64,000 nt of DNA from Coniochaeta sp. PMI_546 (lineage: Eukaryota > Ascomycota > Sordariomycetes > Coniochaetales > Coniochaetaceae), in assembly GCA_021432605.1 (NCBI GenBank), contig MU271148.1, positions 2,115,362 to 2,179,361 of the forward strand, in the 5' to 3' direction. Position 1 is the stretch's first letter; every line of letters begins with the position of its first letter. The position numbers were made by a program, and so were the translations under genes. The notes beneath the pieces are model-generated. The model saw nothing but the letters and a program-made list of their open reading frames with translations. It was not told the origin of the DNA and did not search any database. Below, one piece after another: positions 46,878 to 59,032 of the stretch.

Positions 46878-48134
46878 TTACGAGGCGTAAGCGAAGGTGT
46901 TGCCGAGCTTGTTGGGCTGGCCGCCGGAGACCAGGCGGTTCTCGCCGTCAGATACCATGAAGAACGAATAGCGCTCGACGAAGGCGTAGTCGGGGTTGGT
47001 GTCCAGCTCATGGACAACCTTGGCCAGGAAGTCGTTGTAGTCGACCTGGTTGCCAACGGGGGCAAATTCGGTGACCCAGACGGGAACCTTGACGGCAGCG
47101 TAGACGTCCTTGAGGTGCTGGAGGAAGGAGTCGGTGTAGTCGCTGTACCAATGGACGGCGGCGAAGTCATAGTGGCATTGGCCAGCGCAGGCGGAGACCC
47201 ACTGAGTGAGCCATGAGATACCTTGGCCATCGGCACCGCTGTTTGTGATGGCGGGGGTGCTGATGCGAGCCTGTCCAGCGAAGGGGTTCATGTGCTGAAT
47301 GTGCGCGGCGGCAGCGGTGGCGGGGTCGATGTTGGCCTGGCCAGCGTTGTCGGGCTCGTTGAAGGAAAGCAGGGCACTTGATCCAGCAGCGATGGCCTTG
47401 TTGGCATTTGCCTGCCACGTGTTGACGTGGTTGTCGGTAGGGGCCCAGAGCATGGGAATGAACTCAATAGGCTGCTTCTGGTCGTTGGTCTGGCCCCAGT
47501 TGTAGCACCAGCTGACCTTGGTGTTGTCACCGACGAAGCCGGAAAGAAGGCTGGGGTCGTTGTAGGCGAGACCGCGCTTCTTGCCGCCAGTCGATACAGG
47601 AGCGGCAGATGAGGGAGCGGCAGAGGCAGAGGTAGGAGCAGGCTTAGCGGCTTCCGCGGTGGTGGCTGCGGGAGCTGCGGGGGCCTCAGTGGTCGCAGCA
47701 GCAGCAGCTGGGGTGTCGGTAGAGACAGGAGCCTTCTCAGCCTCGGTGGGCTTCACCTGAGGAACCAAAGTGGTGGGAACCTCGACAACGCTAGCAGAGC
47801 TTGGTGTAGACTCTGCCACGGATGAGCTAACCGACGAGGTCTCTGGAGCCGCGACAGTAGCGGATGACGAGGACACTCTGGAGAACTTGCGGGTGCGGCT
47901 GATGTTCTTGGAGTGAGTTGCCGCCACATACTTGACGTCTGCCGAGGCGGTGGGCGCATTTGGATCGTACGTGACAGTGACCCACTCGGTGACAGTTGCG
48001 TAGTCGGTCTCGATCTTCAGATCCTTCTTCTGGTTCTGGTGCACCTGACCATGGGCATGGCGATGAACGTTGACGGCCACGGCGTCGGCAATGAGGCTGG
48101 CAGCAGCCAGGAAGATGATGTTCTTAGCATACAT
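46878..48134 (-). CDS. secreted GH128 beta-1,3-glucanase-like (Asl1-type) protein
   Basis: Intronless, 418 aa. Signal peptide MYAKNIIFLAAASLIADAVA. Then a short charged part and a Ser/Thr/Ala/Pro-rich linker (about residues 75-180), likely O-glycosylated. The catalytic domain starts near 185 (KKRGLAYNDPSLLSGF, WCYNWGQ). LLSFNEPDNAGQAN carries the expected acid/base Glu and VPVWVTEFAPVGNQ the nucleophile Glu of GH128; HWYSDYTDSFLQHL lies between them. The end VERYSFFMVSDGENRLVSGG and NKLGNTFAYAS is typical. S. pombe Asl1 and related proteins act on cell-wall glucan. No GPI-anchor signal at the C-terminus, so the protein is probably secreted or wall-associated. Confidence 0.94.
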   Translation of the reverse strand: MYAKNIIFLAAASLIADAVAVNVHRHAHGQVHQNQKKDLKIETDYATVTEWVTVTYDPNAPTASADVKYVAATHSKNISRTRKFSRVSSSSATVAAPETSSVSSSVAESTPSSASVVEVPTTLVPQVKPTEAEKAPVSTDTPAAAAATTEAPAAPAATTAEAAKPAPTSASAAPSSAAPVSTGGKKRGLAYNDPSLLSGFVGDNTKVSWCYNWGQTNDQKQPIEFIPMLWAPTDNHVNTWQANANKAIAAGSSALLSFNEPDNAGQANIDPATAAAAHIQHMNPFAGQARISTPAITNSGADGQGISWLTQWVSACAGQCHYDFAAVHWYSDYTDSFLQHLKDVYAAVKVPVWVTEFAPVGNQVDYNDFLAKVVHELDTNPDYAFVERYSFFMVSDGENRLVSGGQPNKLGNTFAYAS

Positions 48135-51100
48135 TGTTGCTAATTTTTGGATAATGGTCGAAGAGACTTTTGGTTGTAGTACTCTTTAATGATGTTGCTC
48201 TGATGATGTTCGGTAACTCTGTGTTACTGTTTGAGGGATTTCAGTTGATGTTTTGGGTTCGAGTACGTCGGGCAGGCCACCAGGTGTAGTTGAAAGAACG
48301 AAAAAAGGGTGTATCTCTTAAGATAACAAGCCGTTTATGAGTGAATGAAGGATTGTTCGCTGTCTCTCAAAGACGCAGAGGGAATGATGCGCAGTTTGAT
48401 TTGTCTGATGAAAGACAGTGAACAGGGACTCGTGATGAGCTGTGAGGTGTACCTTGGTCGAGACTGGCCGACGTAATAAGGGTGGTTGAAAGGAGAGCAA
48501 GAGCAGACAAGCTGCTTGAAATGAAGGCTGAACGAACACGTAGAGTGGTGGTGAAACAACGTGAAAAGACGAAAACGTCGAAGGGAGGGAAGGAGCGGAA
48601 CTTAAGGGAGCGACTAGGGCGGGTGGGAGCACCGGGGGGAAGTGTCTTTGTTGCTTGCGGCCCGAAATGGAAGGGAGCGAGAACCACAAGATGGATGCGA
48701 GGTAACTCTTGGAGTGGGTCCTGACTTTGGTGGATTCATAGTGGGTCCGTACCTGAATCCAGGCCAGGGGAAGGAAGGCGCGACCACCAACCTAACAGGG
48801 TAGCCAGGGGTATATGGAGGGGTTCAAACTAAGAATGGAGACAGAAGGCGCAGCTCATTCGCTGTTTAACCCCCCCCCGCGGGCCACAAAACCAGGGACA
48901 GCCAGACTCTCACAAGCCACGAAGTACACGTGTAGCAGGGCTCACAAAGAAAAATCGGGACAATGGGTTTGAATTACTATGGTATTAAACTTTCAGACGG
49001 TGTTGAGGCCAAAGAACCACGGACCATGCTGTCAGCGCGAATCGCTCAAGGCAAGATCTGGCAAACCCAAACATTTGGTCACAGGTCGAGGCTGGACCCC
49101 CCGTCTCAGCAGGTGGAAGTACACGCATCTCCTACGCCCCCGGCCATGGAGAAGACCAGTATTTTGCAGTCACGTACAACCGGACAACATCTACACGTAG
49201 TATAAATCACAATGGGCGGGACGGCGGAGGAAGCACAATTCGGCTGCCGCTCTGCAATCGTGCGGATTTTACCCCTGCTTTTCTCGGTCGTGCTGACTGG
49301 GTTTGGCCAAGATTGTCCAATAGGAAAGAAGGGCCAAATGCAGGTACAGTGCCGCTCAGCAATTCAGATCAGCAGATTCTACATAGTACACTACATCTTT
49401 ACAAAGTGCTCTCCTGCAGGAACGGATGCGCACTTGAATGCCCTGGGCAGGCTTGACAGCGTAAGAGCGACTGTTTTCCCGGATCTTGTCACCCTTTTCG
49501 TACAACCGCTTCGGCACTGACCTTATCCAAAGATGGCCATGGCTGGAATCAACTGCCGGAAAGTTCTTGGCTTGACGTTTGCAATTACGAACGTACCTTA
49601 TCGTACAACAAACCTGTTCTGCTTTTCAGAACCGCAAGCGGTGTCTGGTGTCGACCCAGCCTCTAGCGTCTTCACGAAAAGGTTCTGGACTTGGTGGGAA
49701 CAATTGTCAGGCAAAACCCGCACTAGTGTACACTAGGGAGCGAGCGAGAAAAAGGCGCGCGGGTCCAACTTCAAACACACTAACCGACGCCTCTTATCTA
49801 CGTGGCGTTAGCCAAAAAGTCTCTCCCTTGAGCCCCAACCATTTGGGTCCACGTCTCTCTTCCCTGCAGCGGACTCGAACAACCTACCACAGTACACGTG
49901 AACTGTCATTAGTCTGGCCCCTCACGTTGAAATCCCGACCTGTCGTGACTCGGGTGCCAGCGCTGAATGCAAACCGGAGCAGTTTAGCAGCTGAAAGCGG
50001 ACGTTCCGCGCTAACATCCGGTTTTGTTGTCTGAGGAGGCTTTTCCTTCACTGCACCAAAGTCCTGATACAGCAATGCAGTAACATAGTATTCGAACAAT
50101 GAATGCGGCTTTGGCCGCAGGTTTAGCTGTTAGCGGTGCACAACTGTTCCAGACCCTCTATTCATTTTCCAACGGCCAACTGACAGCGGATCATGAAACT
50201 GACAAGCGAGATTGCATCCAGCGCCACGGACCACGCTGGGACGCTCCACGCACGTTTCGCCCCTGCAAGACGCAAAGCTTGTTCAATGTGTCGTGGCGTT
50301 GTTTGGAACGACAGTTCGCTCGCTCCACATCCTTTTTCTCGATCATGATTCACTACACACGTGCAGAGGCGCGGAGAAGTTTGCCCAAATGTTTCGTTTC
50401 TCGCCGGCGGCTCACGATTTTCTATGAAATGCGGGCTCAGGAGCCAGGATCTTAGGATCTGTAAGATATCCCAGCAAAGCTTGGCACTGGCGGCACGCAT
50501 CCCGGCGGCAGAATTCTTAGTGATGTCGATCACCAGTCTGTCCTAGACTTCTATCCTTACTTCGAGAAGGTGAGCCATATTGTGTTTAGACATGTTAGCT
50601 AAGCCGGGACTTCAAAAGCCTGGTTTGGACCGTGGACGCCCATGTTGCTGACGGGACCGTCTTATCTTTTGTGATTAACAGGCCTAAATGCCTACGCCTA
50701 CCTTATCTCTTCGATATTTTTTTCGGCGGGCATCCCGTCTCTTTCCCCCTATTACAACGGAGGCCCACCTGTCATCGGGCATGGCCTCCCAAGTTGGGAC
50801 GGTCTATAAATTGCACATATGCACACACTCTACGGTTCTCGGCTCAAGAGCTGTACGGACAGCACCTTCGCGTTTCCGGGCACATGCCGTCTGATGTGAC
50901 CAGGCTTGAGATTTAGCCGACGACGACTCGACATGATTATTGTTATAAACATCTATTGCTTTGCCTCTGCGTTGCTTTGTGTTCCCCTGATTACTCGAAT
51001 AGCATTGTGCCCATGAGTATCTGACCAATCCTGCAATGCGAAAACGAGTAGCTGTAGTCAGCCGCAGGATCGGGGCGCACTATCGAGAGGAGAGGGCATT

Positions 51101-52390
51101 TCGTGTTGCAACTTGACACAGGATGAGCGCCACGGCAGTTTCAACATGTTCTGCAGTCTACTAACAGACTGAGCCGCTCGATTGCTAAGTGGATGAATAG
51201 TCAGCGTGCCGAGCAAGCAAGCAATAAATCGAGTGTCAGGTTCCGGTTTGGTGCGGATACCTACCGATCACATCGGGAACAAATCACACAGTGTCATTAT
51301 CCACCAACAAGCCCGATGCATTCGGGTCTTGGGTGTCGGCCGTGGAGTGTGGCTATGGGGTCGAAATGTCTTAGACACATGATGTCTCTTAGGCATCTAT
51401 TTCGGCATGTAGCCAAGGCCTCTGATGGTCCGCGCCGCACTATGGCTCCCCCATGGCCACGAACTACTGCCGTAGTAGGAATGACCAAGGCACTTAGGCC
51501 GACGAGGGCTGTCACGGTAGATCTTGTTCACTTCTCAAGGACAACATCGCTTTCATTTCGCGGTCATGGGAAACTCCGGGTCGAACTGCGTTCTCACGGC
51601 CATGAATGAACGGGTTCTAGTTCCCGGGTTGGCTTCGTCACGTCTTTGCATCGCCTAATCTACTCCTTCCACTCCGAGCCATCTTTCAACCTCTCAATAG
51701 CGTTAACCGGGCTGCAAAAGCTGCCTCAGGAAAAGGTAACGGATTAGCAGTTGCTCTACCGACGATCGAAGAAGCGACCGAGTCGTCAGCAACTTCAACA
51801 CTCGATCATTCGTTCAATTGGACCCCTTTTGCAGCCATGATTGTTGTCGGGCAAGGCTGTTGTTATGCCTCGTCTTCTACTGTGGTTGGTTGTTTGGCGT
51901 TGAGGCTGGGAATACCACGGCAATGGAACGGTAAGATAATACCCCGTGCGGCTGGACTTCTGACAAGGCACCACTTCCACAGACCGTTGATTTACGAAAA
52001 GAAAGTACGTGTAACGACGCAATGCAACTCTGGTTCTCCAATGACACCAAACATTGCAACTTTTCCATGATTTAAGGCAGAGCTTGTATTGTCAGCACTG
52101 CCACGCAGGGCGAAGGGAGCAACAGGGCTTAGCGAACGCCTTTGAGCGTCGGTGTAGCACGTGATACCTATCAATATCTTGACCTCCCATCTCGAACCTT
52201 TCGACTAGCCTCTCCAATCCGTCTGTTAGTTCGACGGCGTGGTGGCCATTGATCGTCACCAGTCGTGGCACAGCACTCACGGTCTTTCTTCATACTCCAC
52301 ATAAGCACTTATATCTTTCATGTTCTCGTACGACACCCCGTTCGGACAATACCAGAGACATACTACTGCTACTACTAGAGAATAGTAACC
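48135..52390. other. 4.3 kb stretch without a supported gene
   Basis: Only short frames, none longer than about 150 codons and none with recognisable domains or linked splice sites. The first 500 bases (48135-48650) are purine-rich on the plus strand, consistent with the leader/promoter of the GH128 gene on the minus strand. A nine-base C run lies at 48870-48878. No transposon ends or long repeats recognised by eye. Confidence 0.5.
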
Positions 52391-54066
52391 ATGGACTTTA
52401 CATCCGAATACCCTGCTATGCCGTTGATGGCCTTGGATGACGACCCGGAAGACTTTGACTACGGCGCGTTCCTGCAGGAGGATGATGCAGATTACATGGC
52501 AGAAGATAGCTCTGCGTCAGCTTCGACAATTAATCTCGGAATCACTCCACCGGGACAGTCACCTAAGGGTGCCGACCCCAATTCCGGTGTAGGTTCCAGT
52601 ACCGGATCAAGTGCTCTAGTGAGGAGCATATCCGAGATCCAACGTCAGAAACAGAGGCTTGAAAGAAGGGGCCACACCAAGAGTCGACGAGGGTGCTTCA
52701 ACTGCAAGCGTAGACGGATCAAGGTAGGCTCAACTCAGCACGCTGTGTGATATCTCATATTCCACTGTGACATTCTGGCTGGATTAAAGCTCATTCGACC
52801 ATAGTGTCAAGAAACAAGACCAGCGTGCGGTCACTGTGTCAAGACGGGTCTTAATTGCGAGTACCCGGCCGCGCCACAGATCGTTCATCAGGTATGCGTG
52901 ACATTCCCCCCATCCCTGGGGTGTGGAGAGCGGACGTTAACGTCCCTACTTGTAGCCGCAGCACCAAATCCCTCTGTTCAGCTTACAGGACATGCGATTC
53001 TTCCAGCATTTCTTAATTCATTGCTACCCCCACCATCCCATTGGTGCGGAGAGCATCTGGACGCACGAGATACCATGTCTGTCTCAAAAGGTTTGTCATA
53101 GCTACAGAACCCCTTCAAGCCTCAAAACTCGTTGAGACTCACACGAGGACAACAGTACGAGTACCTAATGCACGCTATACTTGGTCTCGCAGCATCAGAT
53201 CTTAGCGTGCAAAAAGACCCAGGCCTAGTAGCCTCAGCCATGAACCACCGCCTCAAGGCCATCAAAGCTATCAAGAAGACCCTATCCGACGTGCCACGGG
53301 CCGACACCTTTGAAGAAGGCAACGCCCTGATGGCGACCTGCTTCGCGCTGACCTTCCAATCCGTGCTGCTCGACGACGGGATGGTCGAGTACATGACTTT
53401 TATCCGGGGCGTCATCATCGTCGCCATCCAGATGTACATAAAGGGCGCCAAGCTGATCTTTGGCCAGTTTCTCGGCGATAAGCAGACCGAGATCCTGCAG
53501 CCTTTATTGGAGAAGGTGCCGTTGATCGAGCACACGTGGGCTGCGGCCGCTGTGGCTTCTATTGAGCGCCTGGGGCCCCTGTGTACGCATCCTATAGAGA
53601 AGCAGTATCACGAGAGGATACTGGACATGGCGATGCAGCTGCAGGTGTCTTCTTGGCTCGGTATGTGTCACTTTCTCGTCGAGGAATGCTCGCGACACGC
53701 GTCATGGAGCTATGCTAACTCGTGTCCACAGCCTACAAAGCCATGACCCAGCACTACGCATGGTGGATGATGCTCCCTCACGAGCAATTTCGGCAGGTAA
53801 TCGACCCGAACAACCAGGTCTGTGTATTACTCGCGGCGCACTGGATCGCCCTCAAGCAGATCATGGCCACCATCACCGAGACGGAGTGGAGAGCAGGCAA
53901 CGAAGCAGCCAAGAAGCAGGGAGGAGATATCGAGGTCGGTATCATACGGTGGCTGAAGCATCTCAACGGAATGGTTGACTCGGAACATATCGTGTACAAC
54001 CAGTGGCCGATGTGGGTGGAGGCGCAGCTTGAGCGGGATGTGTGCTTCTTTGGGAAGACAAGGTAG
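52391..54066 (+). CDS. Zn2Cys6 transcription factor (Upc2-like layout)
   Basis: Five exons: 52391-52723, 52805-52891, 52956-53090, 53156-53660 and 53732-54066; 465 codons. Acidic N-terminus, then a zinc cluster at about 102-130: RRGCFNCKRRRIK followed after intron 1 by CQETRPACGHCVKTGLNCEY, spacing CX2CX6CX6CX2CX6C. The remainder is a fungal_trans_2-like helical domain (FFQHFLIHCYPHHPIGAESI, YEYLMHAILGLAASDLS, HERILDMAMQLQVSSWL). Intron 3 (53091-53155) is partly open in one frame, but removing it is the only way to keep the conserved WTHEIPCLSQ-K-YEYLMHAIL join. Intron 4 has a GCTAAC branch. A DNA-binding activator/repressor in the nucleus; target genes unknown. The resemblance to Upc2/Ecm22 is in the cluster layout only. 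Confidence 0.9.
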
Positions 54067-54821
54067 GAGGATGACTGTGGGTTTTGCAGCGTGTTGATGG
54101 GTCGGAGTCTATGATACCAATTTCCTTGAATAGTCTGTACTATGCAATGATTCTACCAACACCACTAGTCGACTTCTCAAGATTGTGCAATGCCCTAGAC
54201 CACCAAAGCCCAGCGGTGTGCACAAAAGGCCGGTGGCAGGGGGCATCGTTTACCACTTCCGTGACCGGGTTGGGCATGAAGAACAAGCTATAATATCGTC
54301 AGCAACACCATCAACGGGATGGTGAGCTGGCACGTCCCTTCTTGAGACACAGCCACCAGAGGTTTGAAGGCCGCCGGGCGATTCATCGATCTTCATTGTG
54401 ATCCACTTTTCGTATTTCGCATTGAACAGAGTGGACCCCTTAGTCGTACGGCGGTTGATTGGCTGCGGTCCAGACAAGCTTAACTGCGACCCCAAGGCTT
54501 ATCGAACGGCGTCTCCAGAACATCTTACAGACCCAGCATACTGGATCGTTACCATGTGGCTGCGTGGGCCGCACGCCTACTACACGGCCACATATGACCG
54601 TATTGATCGCGTCTTTTCTTACTCCGGGAGCTAGAGCTGTAGACGAGAGGGGGGGGGGGTCCAATACAAGTATATAGAGATTAGCTACAACCACGAACAT
54701 CTCATCGTCCATCCTCATCTTCACAAGCACTGACCCTTGGAGGACGAGTACAGTCAACAACCTCTAAATCTCATAGTCATCATCAACAACTGGCGTAGTC
54801 TTTGATCTTGAAAGTCTCAAT
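54067..54821. other. intergenic with an 11-base G run
   Basis: No gene seen. G11 at 54649-54659 is 160 bases before the next start codon. Confidence 0.5.
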
Positions 54822-55754
54822 ATGTCGACCAGACTCCTCAGCCGCCACACGACCACGACCTCAGTCTCCCCGTCTTTGGCACCCTCCTACACAACTCAAG
54901 ATCCGAACACACCGGCCATCGAACTCGCCTCCTGGAACGGCGAATCTTCGTCCCGCCGCGCATCCATTCTCTCTTCACCACCCCCATATAACTCCGCGCA
55001 CACTTTCCACCCAACACTCCACCTCCAGATCCAAACCCCAGGCAAACCATGGCTCTCGCTCCCCATACCCCCCAAACCCATCCCCATCCCCATCTTCGAC
55101 GTGAACCCAGAAGACAACTCCCTCTCCTCAGAACCGCGCTACATCTCAGTCCGCCCAGGACGCGGTAGCGGGTCGAGCTACCTCGTCTCGGGCGCCTCCC
55201 ACGACGCCAAGCCGCTGAGCACGACGACCTACCGCTTCGGGCCGGGCAAGCCGCCCAGCGTGTCTCTCTTCCTCCCGTCGTCACAGGGCCACCGAGATGC
55301 GGAAGGCGAAGAAGAGGCCTGGGATACGTTTTCAATCCTCTCCACCTCCCTCCTCTCCCGCTCCCAGCGGCTGCACCATACCCGTCTCGGCACCTTCGAG
55401 TGGCGGTATGCGTCGCGCGCCGAGCGGAAGGCAATGAAAGCAAATAGTGTGCTGGTGCTGGACAAGATCGTCAAGGTCGCCGTGGCGGGCGGTAAGGAGG
55501 AGGAAATCCGCCGGACTGTCGCGCTGTTTGTTCGGAACGAGGAGACCAGGACGCCCGGCAGTTCGGCCGGTAGTGCGGGTAATGGAGGGCGGTTGATGGT
55601 TGATCTCAGTGCTTGGGATGAAGGGGAGAAGATAGAGAGGGAGATGGCGGTTGTGCTTGTTGTGACTACGGCCATTGCAATGTTGAAGAAGGAGGTGGAT
55701 CGCCGGAGGGCACAGCAGATCGCTATCATTGCCGCAAGCGCTGGTGGTTCTTAG
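54822..55754 (+). CDS. conserved-looking protein of unknown function, 310 aa
   Basis: Intronless frame with strong C-rich third-position bias in its first half, unlike the intergenic sequence around it. Ser/Thr/Pro-rich for 60 residues, then beta-strand-like segments (HTFHPTLHLQIQTPGKPW, LSTTTYRFGPGKPPSVSLFL) and LGTFEWRYASRAERKAMKA, NSVLVLDKIVKVAV, RRTVALFVRNEETR. The C-terminus ends in a hydrophobic helix (REMAVVLVVTTAIAMLKKEV) followed by Arg/Lys. The FEWRYASRAER core looks like a folded domain with LURP-one/tubby-like strands, but I cannot assign it firmly. Function unknown. Confidence 0.75.
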   Translation: MSTRLLSRHTTTTSVSPSLAPSYTTQDPNTPAIELASWNGESSSRRASILSSPPPYNSAHTFHPTLHLQIQTPGKPWLSLPIPPKPIPIPIFDVNPEDNSLSSEPRYISVRPGRGSGSSYLVSGASHDAKPLSTTTYRFGPGKPPSVSLFLPSSQGHRDAEGEEEAWDTFSILSTSLLSRSQRLHHTRLGTFEWRYASRAERKAMKANSVLVLDKIVKVAVAGGKEEEIRRTVALFVRNEETRTPGSSAGSAGNGGRLMVDLSAWDEGEKIEREMAVVLVVTTAIAMLKKEVDRRRAQQIAIIAASAGGS

Positions 55755-55878
55755 ACGGGAGGAGTGGGACTTATTGAAGTTTGCGTGTTCGTTACAGATG
55801 GGTAGACAGAATATATTATAGTCTTTTGCATATCACACGGTCTATTTATGCCCTTGCAGGTTGTTAAACCCCAATGTC

Positions 55879-57968
55879 TCAACTCACGTCCATAGCCCCA
55901 GTCTTCTCGTTCTTCCCCAGCTCAACGACGTCTACCTCCCCGTCGCTCTTCATAGCATCCTCCAAATCCCGCTTGCTGCACCGGGCCGTATAACAGCACG
56001 CCTTGGAATCACCCCAGAAGGCCTCGTCTGGACACGACTTGCCCCACAACTCCACGAGCAGAACCCACACGCTCAGAGACGTCGTGATACCGATTAGGTC
56101 CAGGCTGTTCACCTCCTGCGCGGCAGGTAGAGTAAACAGAATGACACAGACGGCGAGCCTGTTGGCTAAACGCACCCACTTTGGCAGCCGACAGGTGATC
56201 GGCAACTTGTGCTCGTGGGAGAACGCGATAAGCCCCATGCTCAACAGCGCAACGGCCAGCCCCGTGCAGTAATAGAACCGCAGTCCAAGCACGATGTGCT
56301 CCTCGGACCGGTGCTGGTAGAACTCCGTCAGCGTATCGGTCGGCGAATCCGGACAGTCTGCCGCGACAACCAGTTTGCTCAGCGCGGCCGAGGCGAGGAT
56401 ATACCCCATGATGAACGTCAGATGCGCGTTCTGCCACAGGAAAGCGGCGTTAACATGGCGTCTTATGGCGTGCGTATGGATGTTGGTCCCGTCAACCTCG
56501 AAGTACAGCCAGTTGAACACAAAGGCCTGCACCAGGCCCAGTATAGCCTTGCCGAGAAAGGCGTTCAGCCCGAAGCCCGCGTTCTGGAAGAGCACGCCGA
56601 CGACGGAGTAGCCGAAGACGAGCGACACAAAGGCGTTGGTGCGCTCGACCTTGTGCTCGATGTTGATGGCCGGGTAGAAGTCGAAGAACCTTTCGATCCG
56701 GTTTGCAAAGGCTGACTTGTGCGTCCGCCCGTAGCGGAAGAGGCTGACGTGGATGGCGCTGCCGAAGAGCTCGATTGCGAGGGCGGTAAAGGTTAGGCCG
56801 AGACGGGACGGCATCTCGACGTGGATGCTGGCTATCCAGAGGGCAGCGGCGGCGAGAGTGACGAGGATCTGGGAGATCATCATCCCGCGCACGAGCGGGA
56901 GCATGAAGCCGATATAGGCCGCGTGCAGGGCCTGGAAGAGGCGGGCGGCGAGGAAGAAGCCGACGAGCTGGCTGTAGGTGTCGTAGTCCTCGTTGAAGGT
57001 CTGGAGGGTGTTGGTCGTGAGGCTGTTGAGGTCTGGTCAGTGTACTCTATACTTTACATCAAAAGGGGAGTGACAAAAACATACCCAAGCAGACAGGCGA
57101 TGAGAAAGACAATCTCGAGCCGGTGCACAACATCATCCGAATCAAACCAGCTCACAAACTGCTGCACATCATTCCATATCTTCCAGCTCATCCCAAACGT
57201 CACCACAAACCTCAACAGCCCGTGCCCATCCGCCTCCTCACTCGCATTATCGCCGTTGATAGCAATGATCCCAACATAAAGCAGATCGAAAAACAGCTCA
57301 AAACTCATAACCTTCGTCTCCTCACTGCTCCTCCACAGCAAGCCCCGATGGAAATACTGCTTGATCACCGGCCGCCGAAACAACTTGACCGTCGTCCCTC
57401 CCCGCCGCTCACTCCAGTCCGTCCCAGACGAACTACTGACCGCATCTCCGCCGACCTCCGTCTCCTCATCGCTCGTCGTCCCGACCCTCCCCCTCTCCTC
57501 CTCCTCCTCCCGCGCATCAAGCTCATCCCCAAAAGTCCTAAGCTGCGCATCGAACCCAAACTTCTCAAAGTTCGCGTTCAGCCTGCTGCTGTGGTCCATC
57601 GCCCGGTCCATCATCTTCTGCATATCGTGCAGCTCCTGCTGCAGCCCGTCCCACTCCTCCAGCAGGTCCGCGCCAAGCCGCTCGCGCATCTCCTGCGCGC
57701 GCCGCTCGTGGTGCTCGCGGGCCTTCTGGAGGAGACTGGTGTGCTGCTCCGAGCCGTGGATGACGACCTCGATCTGTGTGGAGGAGGACTGCTTGCTGTG
57801 CTTCCGGCGGAGTTTCTCTGCGTCCGAGGGCAGGGCGACGAGGACTTTTGTCCCGTCCGGGAGGGTGAACTCTGTTGGTCGCCGGCGGGCCCTTGGGCGG
57901 CCTGAGGTCGATTGTGAGCGGGACTGGGAGCGCGAGCCATTGGTGGTTGTTGGCGCTGAGGTTGACAT
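55879..57968 (-). CDS. LtrA-domain multi-pass membrane protein
   Basis: Two exons, 57968-57085 and 57022-55879; phase-2 intron (GTATGT, CTGAC branch, CAACAG acceptor); 676 codons. Residues 1-210 are soluble: an Arg-rich start, a coiled-coil part (LLEEWDGLQQELHDMQKMMD) and an acidic stretch. From RRPVIKQYFHRGLLWRSSEE the LtrA domain (low temperature requirement A family) begins: TKVMSFELFFDLLYVGIIAI is its hallmark, followed by many hydrophobic helices (for example FVVTFGMSWKIWNDVQQFVS, ILVTLAAAALWIASI, AVCVILFTLPAAQ). The family is widespread in bacteria and fungi, and its biochemical role is not settled. The C-terminal 50 residues are charged and Cys-containing (KACCYTARC). Confidence 0.9.
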
Positions 57969-59032
57969 TGTGTCTGCTTCTCGTGGTGATGAGAGGTGAG
58001 GAGAAGGTTGCGTGTAGTGAGGTCAGTTCGAAGGGTTGAGCTCCGGACCAGTTTTAGTACAAGTTAATGAGCGCTCGGTCAGTTTCAAGGTCACTGGAGA
58101 GGGAGTAATCATATGTAATGCTTAGAAGAAAGGAAACGACGCGGCAAAAGTGCTTTGGTAAGGGTGACCACCATCACATCACCGCCTTGATAACGCCGAA
58201 AGCAGCCAAGGCTGCGTGCCATCTCATCTGTGATAGTTTTCGTATCTACCTGCGCCGTAGCCCAATGCCATGCTAGGGAGCTAGGAGCCATGACGCTTAA
58301 CGATCCAATGGCATAGCCTGTAACCACGGTCGATCTTCCGTGTCCAAGGGACCTTTGTCAGCGCCGCATTAGCGCTGTAACAAGATTGATCCAGGCGCCT
58401 TGGCGTCTACTGCCCAAGCGATATGCTTGCTGCTGTCGATCAACATAAAAAAATGCAGATGGTATCACTCGTTAAGGTAGTTACTGGTGCAGATTGAACA
58501 ACAAGAGCTATGACAAAACGAACATGTTTACCGTAATAGCTTTTCATTACTCCTGCTAGCACTATCAGCAACTAATGCACATTCAGGCTTTGAGTGGTAT
58601 TTTCGTTGGCAAGTTGAAGGCCAACCGTAACCTTGAAGGGCTGAGAGTAAACGCCATTCCTCCCAGCGCGGCGACTGCTGGAAATCCCCCAAACCTGGTA
58701 ATACTACCTGTGGAGGCGAGTCATATCGCCATCGTAGCAAAAACCCCCATAGGCTGTCCTTGTACCGCTTCCCATATATCGGCCGAACAACCATAAAAAA
58801 ACGCCTGCTCTTTACTTGGACCAACAGTGGCGTACCTCTAGAAAGTCGATCAAGGTCCGTTCCGGGAAAAAGCGTATGTCTCAACCTAAAGAAGCCTGTT
58901 TAAAATACCATGCCAAAACGCCAGTACCGTTCCCTGACCCCTTACTCCAATGCATAACGAATAACTCAAAGATCGCGGGTGAACTGCACACAACAAGGAA
59001 ATGCAGAGTGAAACGTGGAGGTTCCGTCTCGT
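57969..59032. other. intergenic, no gene seen
   Basis: About 1.06 kb between the LtrA gene start and the 3' end of the PFK-2 gene. No gene-like frame or repeat. Confidence 0.5.

Noticed and set aside
48860-48885. C run, and the G run at 54649-54659, as possible assembly or regulatory marks
   Set aside because: Single homopolymers without context; no function can be supported.
53091-53155. Reading through the open part of intron 3 of the Zn2Cys6 gene
   Set aside because: Keeping it breaks the frame with exon 3; removing it gives the conserved-looking join and proper GT-AG borders.
57123-57905. 260-codon Pro/Leu/His-rich frame on the plus strand
   Set aside because: Shadow of exon 1 of the LtrA-domain gene.
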